In this document: positions 1 through 11,253 of the stretch, piece after piece
Numbering within the stretch: the first letter of the stretch is position 1
Layout: each line of letters opens with the position of its first letter
Assembly: GCA_030848705.1 (NCBI GenBank)
Contig: CM061235.1
Location: forward strand, 134,919,228-134,983,227
DNA length: 64,000 nt
Direction: 5' to 3'
Origin: Heracleum sosnowskyi
Lineage: Eukaryota; Streptophyta; Magnoliopsida; Apiales; Apiaceae
Translations under genes and position numbers: made by a program
The notes under the pieces: model-generated
The model's database searches: none
The model's input: the letters and a program-made list of their open reading frames with translations, nothing else
Told to the model about the DNA's origin: nothing

Positions 1-1022
1 GGTATGGACTCTTTTTAATTCTTGAGTCAACATTTTACCTATTTTTTTTCCAATTATATTTGATCGCATATTTTTTTTCCAATTATATTATCTCGCATAA
101 AATTTAATTAAATAATTAGATTTGGATTTTATTCATTATTATTTTGGATGCTTCTTTTTAAAAGTTTAATTTATCAAAAGAGATGAGCAATTTTTGTATG
201 AATTTGTTACATGCTTATTGGATGCGATATTTTGTTTCTGTGGAATTGTAAATTTTTGGCCAAGTTCATATGATAAGGGGCAGGATCGGCTCAACATATA
301 TGTCTGGTGCTAAATTTAAATTTGGGTCCTTATTAAGTGTTACTTGTGAACTGGGCTTGATATAGAGATATATTTGATTAAATAGAGATATCAAATATAT
401 AATGTACTTATGATAATCACAATTCGAGAAACAAAGGAAGTCATAAAACAATAATGAGAATTTGATTTCTTGAATTTATACTCGTGTTTCATCATTTTTT
501 TTCACTAAATTACTTTACATCTATTTTTCTGCTGATACATAGTAGATAATATCATGAACTTATATAAAATAGGGGACCTGAAAATTTTGAGCCCTGTGCA
601 GTTGGGCTGACTGCACAGGTTAATCACCGGACCTATCCAGAAATAAATCTTCGGGTGACATGAGTGTATAATTTTGGGGAGATACCCATATAGTTTTTAA
701 TTTTTTGAGGTCACTTTCAGACATTTTTAAAATTTTAAATAATGAAAAAATGTCATATTTTATTTTAGGGGAACATGTGTTTCTCGGTGTCTTATTAGAT
801 GAGCCCTCTATGATCATTATTCTATTTTTTTTGTTACAAAAAATATCAATTTTGAAAGTTGTATGAAAATCAAAGAATCTTGTTATTACAATGATCAAGT
901 AGGCATCTAAATGCTTAGCCAAAGAAAAAAGAAAGTAGGCATCTACATGTTTTTTTGCTAAATCTGAATGTTTCTAAGTTGATCTTTAGTTTGTCAATGA
1001 CTCTGCTACGGTTGCAATGTAG
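1..1022. other. AT-rich left edge, no gene seen
   Basis: No coding exon can be supported here. The last bases before 1023 end in AG after a pyrimidine-rich stretch and look like an intron acceptor for the carboxylesterase exon that follows. A perfect 9-bp inverted repeat (593-601 with 611-619) forms a short hairpin. A 100-codon minus-strand frame at 620-922 is lysine- and asparagine-rich and matches no family I know; I read it as transposon debris or chance. Confidence 0.5.
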
Positions 1023-1436
1023 GTGATTGGAGTAGTGGCAATACAACCATTTTTCGGAGGCCAAGAACGGACTGAGAGTGAGAAGATGAAAAATCAGATT
1101 TTCATTTCAACAAAACGAACAGATTGGGCTTGGAAAGCTTTCATGCCTAATGGGGACCGTGACCACGAGGTGATCAACGTTAGCGGTCCAAATGCAGCTG
1201 ATATTACCAGAATAAAGGATTTCCCAGCAACTCTAGTGTTTGTGGGAGATTTGGATATTTTACAAGATAGGCAGCGGGCGTATTATGAATGGCTCAAGAA
1301 GTCTGGGAAAGAAGCTTACTTGGTGGAATACCCAAATATGATTCATGCTTTTTATGTGTTTCCTGAATTTCCAGAATCTGCAATGCTAATTACTCAAGTT
1401 AAAGATTTTGTTCAGAAGCAGATACAAAAGCATTGA
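1023..1436 (+). CDS. CXE18: Carboxylesterase (CXE18-like), 3' exon only
   Basis: This is the C-terminal half of an alpha/beta-hydrolase fold-3 carboxylesterase of the plant CXE/GID1-related family, which hydrolyses small esters. Visible are IQPFFGGQERTESE, RTDWAWKAF, the segment GDLDILQDRQ carrying the catalytic Asp, and MIHAFYVFPE carrying the catalytic His. About 137 residues remain of a usual length near 330; the HGGG oxyanion hole and the GDSAGG nucleophile Ser are absent. The frame opens right after an AG (1021-1022), so this may be a last exon whose 5' part lies left of the window, or a truncated relic. The stop is TGA at 1434-1436. The frame is clean, so decay is not proven. The closest family member I recall is CXE18. 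Confidence 0.75.
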   Translation: MIGVVAIQPFFGGQERTESEKMKNQIFISTKRTDWAWKAFMPNGDRDHEVINVSGPNAADITRIKDFPATLVFVGDLDILQDRQRAYYEWLKKSGKEAYLVEYPNMIHAFYVFPEFPESAMLITQVKDFVQKQIQKH

Positions 1437-2069
1437 TACCAGTACTTAAGAAGCTTGATGACCAATGTGGTATTTTGTTGAATGTTTTATAGCTTATTAA
1501 TATATTTAACTAGGTATGAGAATACTTTCACAATGTACTATGATTCTCATCTCTACTATGCTGTACCATGCATTCTTAAATAGTAATATGAAAATTGAAA
1601 TGCAACCTTTACAGAACAAGTGTAGTGCAGAATGCATCTGGACCTCTAGCTGTGAGAGCCTTGTCCAATTATGTTATAGTTCTCATACGGGAGCCTTGTG
1701 AGTCTTGATGGTATGGTTCCCATTCAGGAGCCTTGTACATTGACAGTATGCGGAAAGTCTTAATGGTAAGGTCTCCATGCCAGAGCCTTGTGCAGTGATG
1801 GCATGGGGGAGCATTGTAAAAGATGGTTTGCGGGAGCCTTGTGCTGGTCACCGGTCAGCTGCTGGTGTATAACTAGATGATAAATGATAGCAGATGTAAT
1901 GAACGAATAATGCTCACAACTATGGTGAATCTTCTGTCTGTAGCGTTAGATCAAGTGTTCAAAGAAAATGCAAGAAGTTTGCTAGGGGAAATCAAAGAAC
2001 TATACTAATCTTTTTCTTCAGTGAGGCTGTTAGGTCCTCTGCCCCCCAGATGAAAAAAAATGCCATAAT
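1437..2069. repeat. Intergenic; degenerate GGAGCCTTGT repeats
   Basis: Between the esterase stop and the NLR stop there is no gene. From about 1650 to 1850 a motif close to GGAGCCTTGTG recurs at least six times (near 1655, 1688, 1726, 1780, 1808 and 1831), separated by 25-55 bp of related sequence. It looks like a decayed short tandem repeat. The esterase 3' UTR probably lies in the first 200 bp. Confidence 0.5.
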
Positions 2070-4763
2070 TTAGATTGGAAGTACTTGTTGAATTTTATAC
2101 CAGTTCTCCCCTTGGCGGTCTTGAACTTTAGATTTCATATCAACCGGCATAAATCCCAGCTTCAATTCACGAAGAGTAGTCACTGGCCTCAACCCTTTTG
2201 GAACAATCTTCAATCGGTTGCACTCAACAATCTCTAGTTGTCTAAGATTGCTCAGTGCTCCATCCTCTATCGTCCATGTCGTGAAGGTTAGAAAACTAAA
2301 TTTGAGATATTGAAGTTGTGGAAATCCTCCACTTGAGCAAACTAGTTCTTTACCCAGGAATGAAGCTTGCTTCATTTTCAGTACTCTCAAGCTCGGGAGC
2401 TTCTCTAGTATTGGCATTGGATCTTCTTTTAAGAATGACTCCTCTAATGATAGCTCCGTTAGGTTTGGAGGGAATTCTTTAATGTCAAGTACCTTGCTAA
2501 TAATTCCTTCAAAATGCAGTTTATAGAGGCGAATGTGACTCGAAAAAGACATCAATTTGGGAATGGCAGCATTTCTGACATAAGCGAAGTTATTACTAGA
2601 TTGAATCTTCAACTCTTCAAGGTTCTTGTTTAAATGAATCCACCTGGATACTTCCTCTTCATGCAAGTGCAAATCTCCATATAACCCCAACTCACGCAGG
2701 TTGACTAAATTGTCCAGACCATTTTGTATACAGCTTGATTCACACAAGCAAATTCCTTGTAATGTGTGTAAATTTGGAAGAGATGTATTATATGGTGGGC
2801 TGACCACCATGGCCTTGAACTTGCTAAAATGTAGGTGACGCAACTGCTGAAGCTTCCATATAGCTAAAGGAATGGGATCTATTAATGTGGATCTCAAGTC
2901 CAGAGTTTGCAGATTTGACAGACAGCCAACAGATGATGGAAGATTCTTTAGCCAGGTTTCTCGTAAACTCAAGTATCTCAAATGGGCAAGGTCTCCGATA
3001 GCAGAACCAAGCTGAGCTATTTGCACCCCCTCCAAATCAAGAATGCGTAGTAGTTTGAATTTCTTAAGGTCTAGAGGCACATACTCATAATGGTTAAAGA
3101 ACAACAATGAACGGATTTTTTTGACATTCATGGTAGGTATAGGAAGGCCAGAATGAATAGCAAGACGACGAGCTCTTGAAATCGAACCAAATTTAACACC
3201 TGCATAAATGATGTGAGATAATACTTCTTCCTTGCCTCGAGATATGCATAGGTCTCTAAGAAGATCATGTACCCTGCAGGCTTTGATCCTTCCACTAGAT
3301 TTTCTCTTTGCAACTTGAACCATGCTTCTTCCTATAAGCTCTTCTAAGTAATCTTCTGCAACATCTTCAAGGTGTTCTTGCCCCCGTGGCTGCACAAACC
3401 CCTCGGAAACCCATAACAATGTTAACCTTCTAGCTGAAATCTCAAAGTCCTCTGGAAAAAGACCAAGATAAAGAAAACATGGTTTCAAATAATAAGGCAA
3501 ATCAGAGTAGCTCAATGCTAGTATTTCTTCACATTGTGTTGGCCCTTGTTTTAACTGCCAATGAACGCTCTGCAAAGCCTTTTGCCACTCATTAAAAACC
3601 AATTCCTTTCTTGATAAAAGTCCAGCTAACACAACAATAGCAAGAGGCAAACCTCCACATCTTCTCACAATCTGTTTACCGATCTCTTCAGACCATGGAG
3701 GTAATCTTGCGATAGAATTCCATTCTACACATAGTTTTCTCGAAAACAATTCCCAACTACGATCATCATCAAGAAAACGTAGTTCATGTGGGGGATCTCT
3801 CATATTAGCATATAAAGCAACATCTTTGAAGCGAGTAGTTAGGATAATTCTGCTTCCATTTCTCATCTCAGGAAAGACTGGTCTCAGATCATCCCAATGC
3901 TCATGCTTCCAGATATCATCAAGAACAATCAAGTACCTCTTGTCACTTAAGAATACACACAACGAATCCATTAAATCCTCATCATTGATCTTTTCCGCGC
4001 CTTCTTTGTTAAAACCTATTACCTTTTTACCTAGTTGAAGCAAAATGTCCCTTGCCCTATATTCTTGAGATACATAAACCCAAGCACAAAAATCAAAATG
4101 TTTATTGATATCACAGCTAATATACAGTTTCTTAGCAAGAGTCGTTTTTCCTAAACCTGCCATACCTATAATTGAAATCACAGAACGTCGACAGTCTCCA
4201 TGAATCAACCGAGACATCAATGCCTCAATATCTTCCTCCAGACCAACAATATCGTCTTCATTAGTGTAAGGAAATGATCGCCTCTTCTCATTAAGTCCAT
4301 TACCAGAAAAACTGGTCATTTGAGTTCCTATCCTTAAATTTTCTATTCCATAAGTTGATCTACTATCCTTAACATGAACAATTCTTTTCTTAATCCTATC
4401 AATATGTTTGTTGACTTTTCTCCGAAATAACAAGTCATTAAAAAAAGTAAACTTTTTCAAGAAATACAAGAATCCTGACCTTGGTTGTGACACTTTGAGG
4501 ATGCAAAAGTCTATCAGATCATCTGTATCATATGCAATATCTCTGACATCACAAACCCAATTTTGAACTCTTTCATCTCCATTTTGTTTCATTTCTGCAT
4601 CTTTAAGGAAGCACTGCATGCGCCTTAGTTCTGCTTCGATCCATTCGACTTGAACGTCGATTCTTGAAAAAGATCCAGCTTCTTCAATCAGGTAACCTGC
4701 AATTTTATCTAAAACAAAAGCAACTATATATTCAGCCATGAGTTCTGCTTGTTTTTCACTCAA
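2070..4763 (-). CDS. CC-NB-LRR disease resistance protein (RPP13/RPP8-type)
   Basis: An 897-residue intracellular immune receptor encoded without introns. The N-terminus is a coiled-coil Rx-type domain (about 1-150) with a degenerate EDVID-type motif near 77-86 (AYDTDDLIDF). The NB-ARC domain follows: P-loop GMAGLGKT at 200-207, RNBS-A FDFCAWVYVSQ near 223-233, kinase-2 KRYLIVLDDIW at 275-285, RNBS-B GSRIILTTR at 303-311, GLPLA at 371-375, RNBS-D CFLYLGLFPEDFEI at 429-442, and VHD at 498-500 in place of the usual MHD. About 12 leucine-rich repeats fill 550-890. The length is normal and no break is seen, so the protein is probably functional. Such proteins sense pathogen effectors and trigger hypersensitive defence. 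No other NLR lies in the window. Confidence 0.93.
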   Translation of the reverse strand: MSEKQAELMAEYIVAFVLDKIAGYLIEEAGSFSRIDVQVEWIEAELRRMQCFLKDAEMKQNGDERVQNWVCDVRDIAYDTDDLIDFCILKVSQPRSGFLYFLKKFTFFNDLLFRRKVNKHIDRIKKRIVHVKDSRSTYGIENLRIGTQMTSFSGNGLNEKRRSFPYTNEDDIVGLEEDIEALMSRLIHGDCRRSVISIIGMAGLGKTTLAKKLYISCDINKHFDFCAWVYVSQEYRARDILLQLGKKVIGFNKEGAEKINDEDLMDSLCVFLSDKRYLIVLDDIWKHEHWDDLRPVFPEMRNGSRIILTTRFKDVALYANMRDPPHELRFLDDDRSWELFSRKLCVEWNSIARLPPWSEEIGKQIVRRCGGLPLAIVVLAGLLSRKELVFNEWQKALQSVHWQLKQGPTQCEEILALSYSDLPYYLKPCFLYLGLFPEDFEISARRLTLLWVSEGFVQPRGQEHLEDVAEDYLEELIGRSMVQVAKRKSSGRIKACRVHDLLRDLCISRGKEEVLSHIIYAGVKFGSISRARRLAIHSGLPIPTMNVKKIRSLLFFNHYEYVPLDLKKFKLLRILDLEGVQIAQLGSAIGDLAHLRYLSLRETWLKNLPSSVGCLSNLQTLDLRSTLIDPIPLAIWKLQQLRHLHFSKFKAMVVSPPYNTSLPNLHTLQGICLCESSCIQNGLDNLVNLRELGLYGDLHLHEEEVSRWIHLNKNLEELKIQSSNNFAYVRNAAIPKLMSFSSHIRLYKLHFEGIISKVLDIKEFPPNLTELSLEESFLKEDPMPILEKLPSLRVLKMKQASFLGKELVCSSGGFPQLQYLKFSFLTFTTWTIEDGALSNLRQLEIVECNRLKIVPKGLRPVTTLRELKLGFMPVDMKSKVQDRQGENWYKIQQVLPI

Positions 4764-5112
4764 TACAAAATTTTTGCCCTTGATGGGAGCTTGATTTTCT
4801 ATATGTTTTCTAGATACACAATCAAGTCGATGCAGCTCAGCTATGCATTAGTCAAAGATTTAAAAGTTATATGCTGACCCTATTTTCATTTCAAAGAGCA
4901 GAGAAACTGTTACTGTAAAATTATTACACTTCGTTAAATATAGTTAGCGCATGTCCAATGATGCACAAAATGTTGCGTTATAGGTATAATACGACACAAA
5001 AAGTAAAATTTGTTAATTCAGTGATGAATTAAATTTTGTGCTAAAATAGGACATGCTATATTTTGTGTTATATATTGAACAAACTATAGTATTTTGTTAA
5101 GTCTTCATAAAT
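4764..5112. other. AT-rich NLR upstream region
   Basis: This is the 5' flank of the minus-strand NLR. It should hold its promoter and leader, but I see no clear TATA box or other motif to assign. No coding potential on either strand. Confidence 0.4.
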
Positions 5113-5469
5113 ATCAAACAAATACCTCTAAATATGTGTTCGAAAAGTAAAAATAATTTATATCGAGTTCTACACATATTTCTTAAATGCTACCGCAACA
5201 AAATGAAAATTTATGAACTCTAATATTTATGATATTATATTTTAGATTTTAAAAAATTATTTACTATTTATTTTTAATTTTTATAGTTATTTACTTTGAT
5301 TTAATTAAAAATAAGTAGTAAATGAATTTTTTTTAAATCTAAATAAATTATCTGAAATACTAGAATTCATAACTTTTCATTTGGCTGCAGGAGTATTGAA
5401 GAAATATGTGTAGAACTCGAGAAAAGTTATTTTTACTTTTCGAACACATATTTAGAGTTATCTGTTCGA
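5113..5469. mobile_element. Foldback MITE, about 355 bp
   Basis: The two halves are inverted copies of each other with arms near 160 bp. The left arm begins with CTCTAAATATGTGTTCGAAA at 5126 and the right arm ends with its complement near 5456. The similarity continues for about a dozen bases outside, so the ends near 5113 and 5469 are approximate. No protein is encoded. The long arms and short AT-rich loop are typical of foldback MITEs. Confidence 0.7.
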
Positions 5470-5584
5470 TGTTTATGATGAGTTTAGTGATTGAAACGAT
5501 ACCCCGTTGAGATAAGCGATGAAAATGATATATGGTGTTCACTTCAGTGACCATTTTGATATTTAACCCCTTAAAAATAGAGAA

Positions 5585-6300
5585 ATTGCACAATTATAAG
5601 ACAAATGGCCCAAAATGACACTATTGAAAAAAATGGCCCAAAATAGCACAGTAAAACGCTACATCGTCTAGCGTTCTGAAAATAGCGTGAAAACACAACT
5701 TAAAGTAGCGTGTTCACCCAAAAACACCACTTAAAGTAGCGTTTTTACCCGAAAACATCACTTGAAGTAGCGTTTTTAATATAAAACTCAACTTAAAATT
5801 CAAAGTTTTTAAAAGAGAAATTATCAAAAATACTACTTTTTCTTAGTTTCTACCTGGGGATTCAATAGTTAACTTTTGGGGTTCAATGTTTCTATCTTGG
5901 GTTTTAGAAATATTAAGAATGACGAATAATTCGTATACGGACTTAGGGTTTAGGGTTTATGGTTGTTTACAACCCTAAACCCTAACCTACCCTGATTTTA
6001 GGGTTGAAACAACCATAAAATCAGGACGCCGAAAAAACATCATTATTAACAAGTTGCATCTGTGATTGATATTGGTTGCAGTTGCAAAAATTCAAAATTC
6101 TGGAAAACTTGTAAAACACAAGTTAAACTTGCGTTCTTGTGTTTTACCTTTAAAACACAACTTAATCTTGCGTTTTAGATGTATTTTTTGAATAAATTAG
6201 AAACGCTAGACGCTTTGGCGTTTTAGCGTGCTATTTAGGATCATCTTTTTTAATTATGCTATTTATGACATTATTGTTCAAAATTATGTCATATAGGACC
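5585..6300. mobile_element. Non-coding TIR element with AACGCTA-rich arms and telomere-like core
   Basis: The left end carries ATGGCCCAAAATAGCAC followed by GTAAAACGCTACATCG. The right end carries a diverged inverted version with GCGTTTTAGCGTGCTATTT and TATGTCATATAGGACC. Between the arms, short modules of the form AAAGTAGCGTTTT recur several times. The core (5930-6005) holds an inverted pair of TTTAGGG-type motifs. A related element is at 61380-61780, and an inverted copy of the core is at 24620-24850. Non-autonomous TIR or foldback element; superfamily unassigned. Confidence 0.65.
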
Positions 6301-6729
6301 AACATCCTTAAAAATACGACAACCCTCTAGAAAATTGGAAAATTGTAGCCCTCAACAAATATCTTGTGATTCCAATTTCCAAGGGACCCCTATTTCTGAA
6401 CTTGAGCCCACAGACCACATCAGCAGAATCAAGGCAAAATACAAAATAAATGGTGTCAGTGGCTAGAAACTACAGTACTTCACAACACTAATCTCTAAGG
6501 AAAGTGGTCATTTCATTGTGCAATAAAGCTAATCTCCAAGGCTAACCTCTATCATTCCTCAATCCTCATCTCACATATTTGTGTGGCTTTAATATCTTGT
6601 CACATTTCCACCTTGTATTACTTAACCAATGACACATTTTGACATTTCTTATCAGAATCTCTTTCTCTCTCTTATTAAATTTTTTTAGTGACCAAGTGAC
6701 TAGTGGCAAGAGGCCATAGCATTATAGCA
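6301..6729 (+). promoter_or_regulatory. CAS upstream region and probable 5' UTR
   Basis: This stretch lies between a TIR repeat and the CAS start codon. A CT-rich run (TCTCTTTCTCTCTCTTATT near 6657-6676) sits just upstream of the probable leader, a pattern common in plant 5' UTRs. I cannot place the transcription start. Confidence 0.35.
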
Positions 6730-9700
6730 ATGGCCTTGAGAGCTTCAGCCACTGCAAGACCACCCATTTCATCACCCCCCAGAACCTCTTCACCTGCTAA
6801 AACAACACAAAAGCCACAAATTTTTAAGCACAAGACTGTCTCTGTTTCTACAACAAACACACTTTCTTTGATTGCTCTCTTCACTGCTCCACTTGATGCT
6901 AAAGCTCTTACTCTACCCAAAGAACAGATTGTCTCATCCATCACTCAAGTTAGCAACTTTACTTAACACATCATTTAGTTTATTGAATTTATGTAAAGGG
7001 CTGTTGGGCAAATTATTACCCATTATGATGATTTTAATCTCTTGTTTGTTTTTATAGGTTGAAGATACACTTGGCCAAGTTCAAGAAGTGGGTTCTAGTG
7101 TTTTTGATGTTTTAGGCAAAGTTTTTGGAGTTGTGTCTGAAGCGGTGAAGCCCGGGGTTGATGCAGCATTGCCTATCTTGCAGCAAGCTGGAGACCAGGC
7201 TGGGAAGTATGCTTTTCCTACAATTTCAGAAGCTTCCAAGAAAGCCCAAGAAGCAATAATGCAAAGCTCTGGATTTGATATGGAAACTGCTGCTAAGGTT
7301 TTCAATTTCCTTCCAATTTGATATTTTGCATTAGGTTTTTGTTTTTCTCTACATTGTGAAGCTTCATATTTTCCTTTCAAATTTTATCGAGCTAGCAATA
7401 TCGGTATATCCTTAATGTTAGAAAGTTGTAGTTGCTGTATGGAGCAGTCTTGAAATAACCCCGGCATTATTGTTAAGTAACCAACTCATCTAAAAGCTTA
7501 AGGTGTCAGAGGGAGGCCTTACCAGGATCTCATACTATACTTCAACAATTAGAGTATAAGTCTAGAGGATACCTTTTCTCTTGGTAGTTGGTTACTTAAC
7601 AGTTGTAACAAGATGTTTGGTGTTTGAGCCTTGGTGGAGGCATGTGTGTTAGTATCAGGATTAGGGCCATGTAAAAATTCTGTGTCTTTCCAAAACAACG
7701 TTGAGTTTTATTTTGACAAGACTAATATTCTTGATAAGTGACTTACCAGCTTAACAATTTGTAAGGAAACCCATCACTTCTTGACAGGATGATATCAGCT
7801 CATGTTAAGAAATTGATCCGCATGTTTATCGTCAGACATTGTTGAATCATAGGGGCTCGCCATGCAAATTTGCTAACTGTATTAAAAGAACTGTTTGAGC
7901 TTTTTGGGCTATTATCCAATGAATTAAATACGCTGGAAAGGCATAAGATGCCCTTGGTAGTTGGTAAAACCATATGTCAATGCAGGATCAATATATATAC
8001 GAGTTGTAAAAACTTGCACAACTGATTTATAGGATCAGACTTGCAACGAAAAATGAACTGGTAGTTTTATTAGTATCCATTGCCTACTCCATGAAGTATG
8101 GGTAAGGTCCGCATATGTTTTTCCCTCTTCTGAGTGAGATATACTTGATATATTTGGTTTAGTACAATTCTTATTGTCTCTCTACTTTACAGAGATGGTT
8201 AAGATCTTTGTACAATACATGTTGCCCTTCCCAGTTTAGTTTGGTTTAGTAAAATTAATATTGTAACCTTAATTCACACATAACATTGAGATATTGTCGA
8301 ATCTGACGACAGTAATTTGCAGAAAAGGTGCTTCAACTGTAATTATAGTCTCACGTGTAGATATCCATATAAAAAACATAGAATTCTAACTGTTACTAGT
8401 TTGTAGACAGTTGCTGATGCAGCTCAACAGACTACAAAAGCATTAGAAGTTGCGAAGCCTATAGCATCATCAACTGCTGAAACGATCATTTCAACCGACC
8501 CGGTGGTACTTGCAGGGACTGGTGGAGCATTATTCCTTGCATATTTGCTACTTCCTCCTGTCTTGTCTGTCATTTCTTTCAACTTTCGTGGATACAAAGG
8601 TAAGCTATACTCCTCCATTTCTTTTACCTTGATAAAAAATCTGTTGATTTTAGCAAGAAAATGGATATGCTTCCTGGAGAAACTATCAAGAGCTAATAAT
8701 TATAAAACATATAGTCGTTAATCAGAGTTCATTGTAAACAAACACGAGGGCATAGCTAATGAGAGACTGAGAGTTATTTGAGTTTGACACAAATTGAAAT
8801 TTGCTAAAAAGTAATTCTTTTTCCCTTTAAATATGTTGTGTATGTAGTACTTACAATTGATATTAAGATTGCATTTTACTATCTAGGTGGGCTCACTCCT
8901 GCTCAAACTCTTGATCTCATATCTACAAAGAATTACATTTTGATTGACATTAGATCGGAGAAGGACAAGGACAAGGCTGGCATTCCTCGTCTTCCTTCAA
9001 GTGTCAAGAACAAAATGATATCAGTCCCGTGAGTGAACTTGATTTTTCAACTACGTCCTTCTAGCCTTTTCTCTATCTGATTCTAAGCAATGTTTATGTT
9101 TGATCGTATTGGGATATTAGAACTTAATTTCCTTGACATGGAAATAGAAATCTAAAGTAGCACCTGTTAGATGGACTAATAAAGTCTAATATGTGCTTAT
9201 AATCGGATCTTACAACATACTCATAAACTAGTTTTTAAAGTGCAGCTTCATTTATCATGTGTACAACCACCTAATCAATTTATTCTTCGAATATTCAGTT
9301 TGGAAGAATTGCCTAGCAAACTTAGAGGCCTTGTGAGAGACTCTAAGAAGCTAGAAGCTGAATTAGCAGCTATCAAGGTTTCTTACCTAAAGAAAATTAG
9401 TAAAGGTTCCAACATTGTGATTCTGGGCACGTACGTCCTTTCTCCACCTTCCTTCATCTTGTCATTTTCATATATCAATGCTTGATTCTTTTATTAAGCT
9501 TTCTCTTTATGTATATATGCCTATATTTTTCAATGTGTTGTACGTTTACTAAATAATATTCTAAAAAATTACAGCTACTCAGATTCAGCCAAAATAGTTG
9601 CTAAAGTACTAACAAGCCTCGGCTTCAAGAACAGCTGGATAGTGGCAGATGGTTTCTCCGGAAGCAAAGGGTGGTTGCAGAGTCGATTAGGAACAGATTC

Positions 9701-9797
9701 GTACAATCTATCTTTCGCACAGGTTCTATCACCATCTCGGATCATATCTGGATCCCGATTTGGAACAACCAGTTCTACAAAGTTGCTCTCGGATTAA
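6730..9797 (+). CDS. CAS: Calcium-sensing receptor, chloroplastic (CAS)
   Basis: Thylakoid calcium-binding protein that links chloroplast and cytosolic Ca2+ signals, stomatal closure and light acclimation (family knowledge). I derive six exons from GT-AG sites: 6730-6948, 7058-7297, 8407-8599, 8887-9028, 9299-9430 and 9575-9797, giving 1149 nt and 382 residues, close to the usual length near 387. The N-terminus is a Ser/Thr-rich transit peptide. Exon 2 encodes the polar Ca2+-binding half. Exon 3 contains the single membrane span (ALFLAYLLLPPVLSVISF). Exons 4-6 encode a rhodanese-like domain (TKNYILIDIRSEKDK, GWLQSRLGTDSYN) that lacks an obvious catalytic Cys, as in the family. The start is the ATG at 6730, which fits the transit peptide; the nine codons before it open with GTG. 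All exon phases join without a stop. Intron 2 is about 1.1 kb. Confidence 0.95.
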
Positions 9798-10170
9798 CAA
9801 ATCTATCCTAATGTCAACTATTAAGGTTTCAGAAAGTACATTTTTAATTTAGATTAGAGTCTTGTTATGATCCTGTCATGAAATTCTTTGCCAAATGTTG
9901 AGAATGAGAAATACTATCATCATTAGTGTTTCTATAATTCTGATTTATACTACTGTTTGTGAACTTCTTTTTCTGAAAATGCAAAGTGTACCCTTAAATC
10001 GAAAAGGGAATGAAGCAATGGACTGAGTTTTAAGGGACATGTATTGTTTAATAAATCATAACTATAGGACTGAATTTTAAGGGACATGTACTGTTTCATA
10101 AAGCATAACAGTTAAAACTCCAGGTCTTACCTTCAATCCATCAATATTAACTGTTTTATGTTTGTTTATT
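9798..10170. other. CAS 3' flank
   Basis: Probable 3' UTR and intergenic DNA. A short motif TTTTAAGGGACATGTA occurs twice (10030 and 10076). No gene seen. Confidence 0.4.
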
Positions 10171-10829
10171 AGGAAAATGAATTTTTTTATTGCTAAACTT
10201 TATATACTTTTAGAAACCAACTACTGAACTATAAACTTATTTGTTCGTATCACTAACGTTCTCTCGAATTTTAAAATTAACATTCCGTTAAATGATTGGA
10301 CAGTGTATACTATTTTGCTGATGTGGCTTGATGACGTGGTGTATATCTATATCTATATATATAACCCGGTTGTAATATAAAAACACAACGGATGTTCAGA
10401 TATACAAACTAGGATTCAAGCATCAATTTAGAATCAATTAAGCATCTACAATCAATGGATTTGAGTAATTCATCATCTTCCATCCATTCTCAAGCTAAAC
10501 CGAGTGAAGTGATACGATGTTTTTGTGGAGTTAAAGCATACCTTAATATTTGAGTAATCGACCCTAAATTTTAGAGACGAGTATCGTTGGATTTTTGATT
10601 GGAACCCTAGATTTGTGTTTGGTATTGGAATAGCCGGAGTGTATTTTGTTCGGATCATATCATTCTTGTCATTTTTTTTGTTAACTTAATGCTCGTCGCT
10701 GATTTTTTAACGAAATGCTAATTTTAAAATTCGAGAGTAACGTTAGTGATATAAACAAATAAGTTTATAGTTCAGTGGTTGGTTTCTAAAAGTATATAAA
10801 TTTTAGTAATAAAAAAATTTATTTTCCCT
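10171..10829. mobile_element. TIR transposon (MULE-like size), non-coding
   Basis: Inverted terminal arms of about 120 bp face each other: the left arm runs from GGAAAATGAATTTTTTTATT (10172) to about 10290, and the right arm from about 10705 to 10829. They share TTTTAGAAACCAACTACTGA and TTTTAAAATTCGAGAGTAACG-type blocks in inverse order. The 410 bp between them encode no transposase, so the element is non-autonomous. Long TIRs suggest Mutator-like descent, but no 9-bp target duplication is clear. Confidence 0.7.
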
Positions 10830-10951
10830 TAACGGAATGCTAATTTTGAAATTCGAGAGTAACGTTAGTGATATAAACAAATAAATTTATAGATTAATGG
10901 TTGGTTTTTAAAAGTATATAAAACTCAGTGATAAAAAAAAATTTATTTTCA
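10830..10951. repeat. Extra direct copy of the right TIR
   Basis: The right arm of the preceding element is repeated in direct orientation from AACGGAATGCTAATTTTGAA to AAAAAAATTTATTTTCAC, with scattered substitutions. It is either the relic of a second element or a tandem duplication of the terminus. Confidence 0.7.
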
Positions 10952-11105
10952 CTCGTTCATTCTCATAACGTGATCTATTGGAAAAAATTTAGGTGACCCA
11001 AAGTTTGATTCTATCAAAATGATATAAAAAGAATGGAAATATATCAATCCCTCAAAATGCAGAGTTCTACACAAAAAGACAACACTAATAGGAGTATATT
11101 TCAAC

Positions 11106-11253
11106 GGTCCTGATTCATGATAATTGATTGTCAGCGAATATTTATCCACCAATCAATTGTTTAATCATTAAAAACTCGATCTAATGATTAAGAAACTAAT
11201 TGTTGGATAAAGCGTTCATAACAATCAGTTGTTAAGTTGTTAGGAATCAGGAC
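11106..11253. mobile_element. Small foldback MITE, about 148 bp
   Basis: The ends GGTCCTGATTC (11106) and GAATCAGGACC (11243-11253) are exact inverted copies, and most of the inside pairs as well through AATTGATTG/CAATCAATT-like segments. There is almost no loop and no coding capacity. DNA from 11254 to 11672 shows nothing else to annotate. Confidence 0.65.

Noticed and set aside
620..922. 100-codon minus-strand frame
   Set aside because: No recognisable domain, composition like random AT-rich DNA, and no neighbouring exons.
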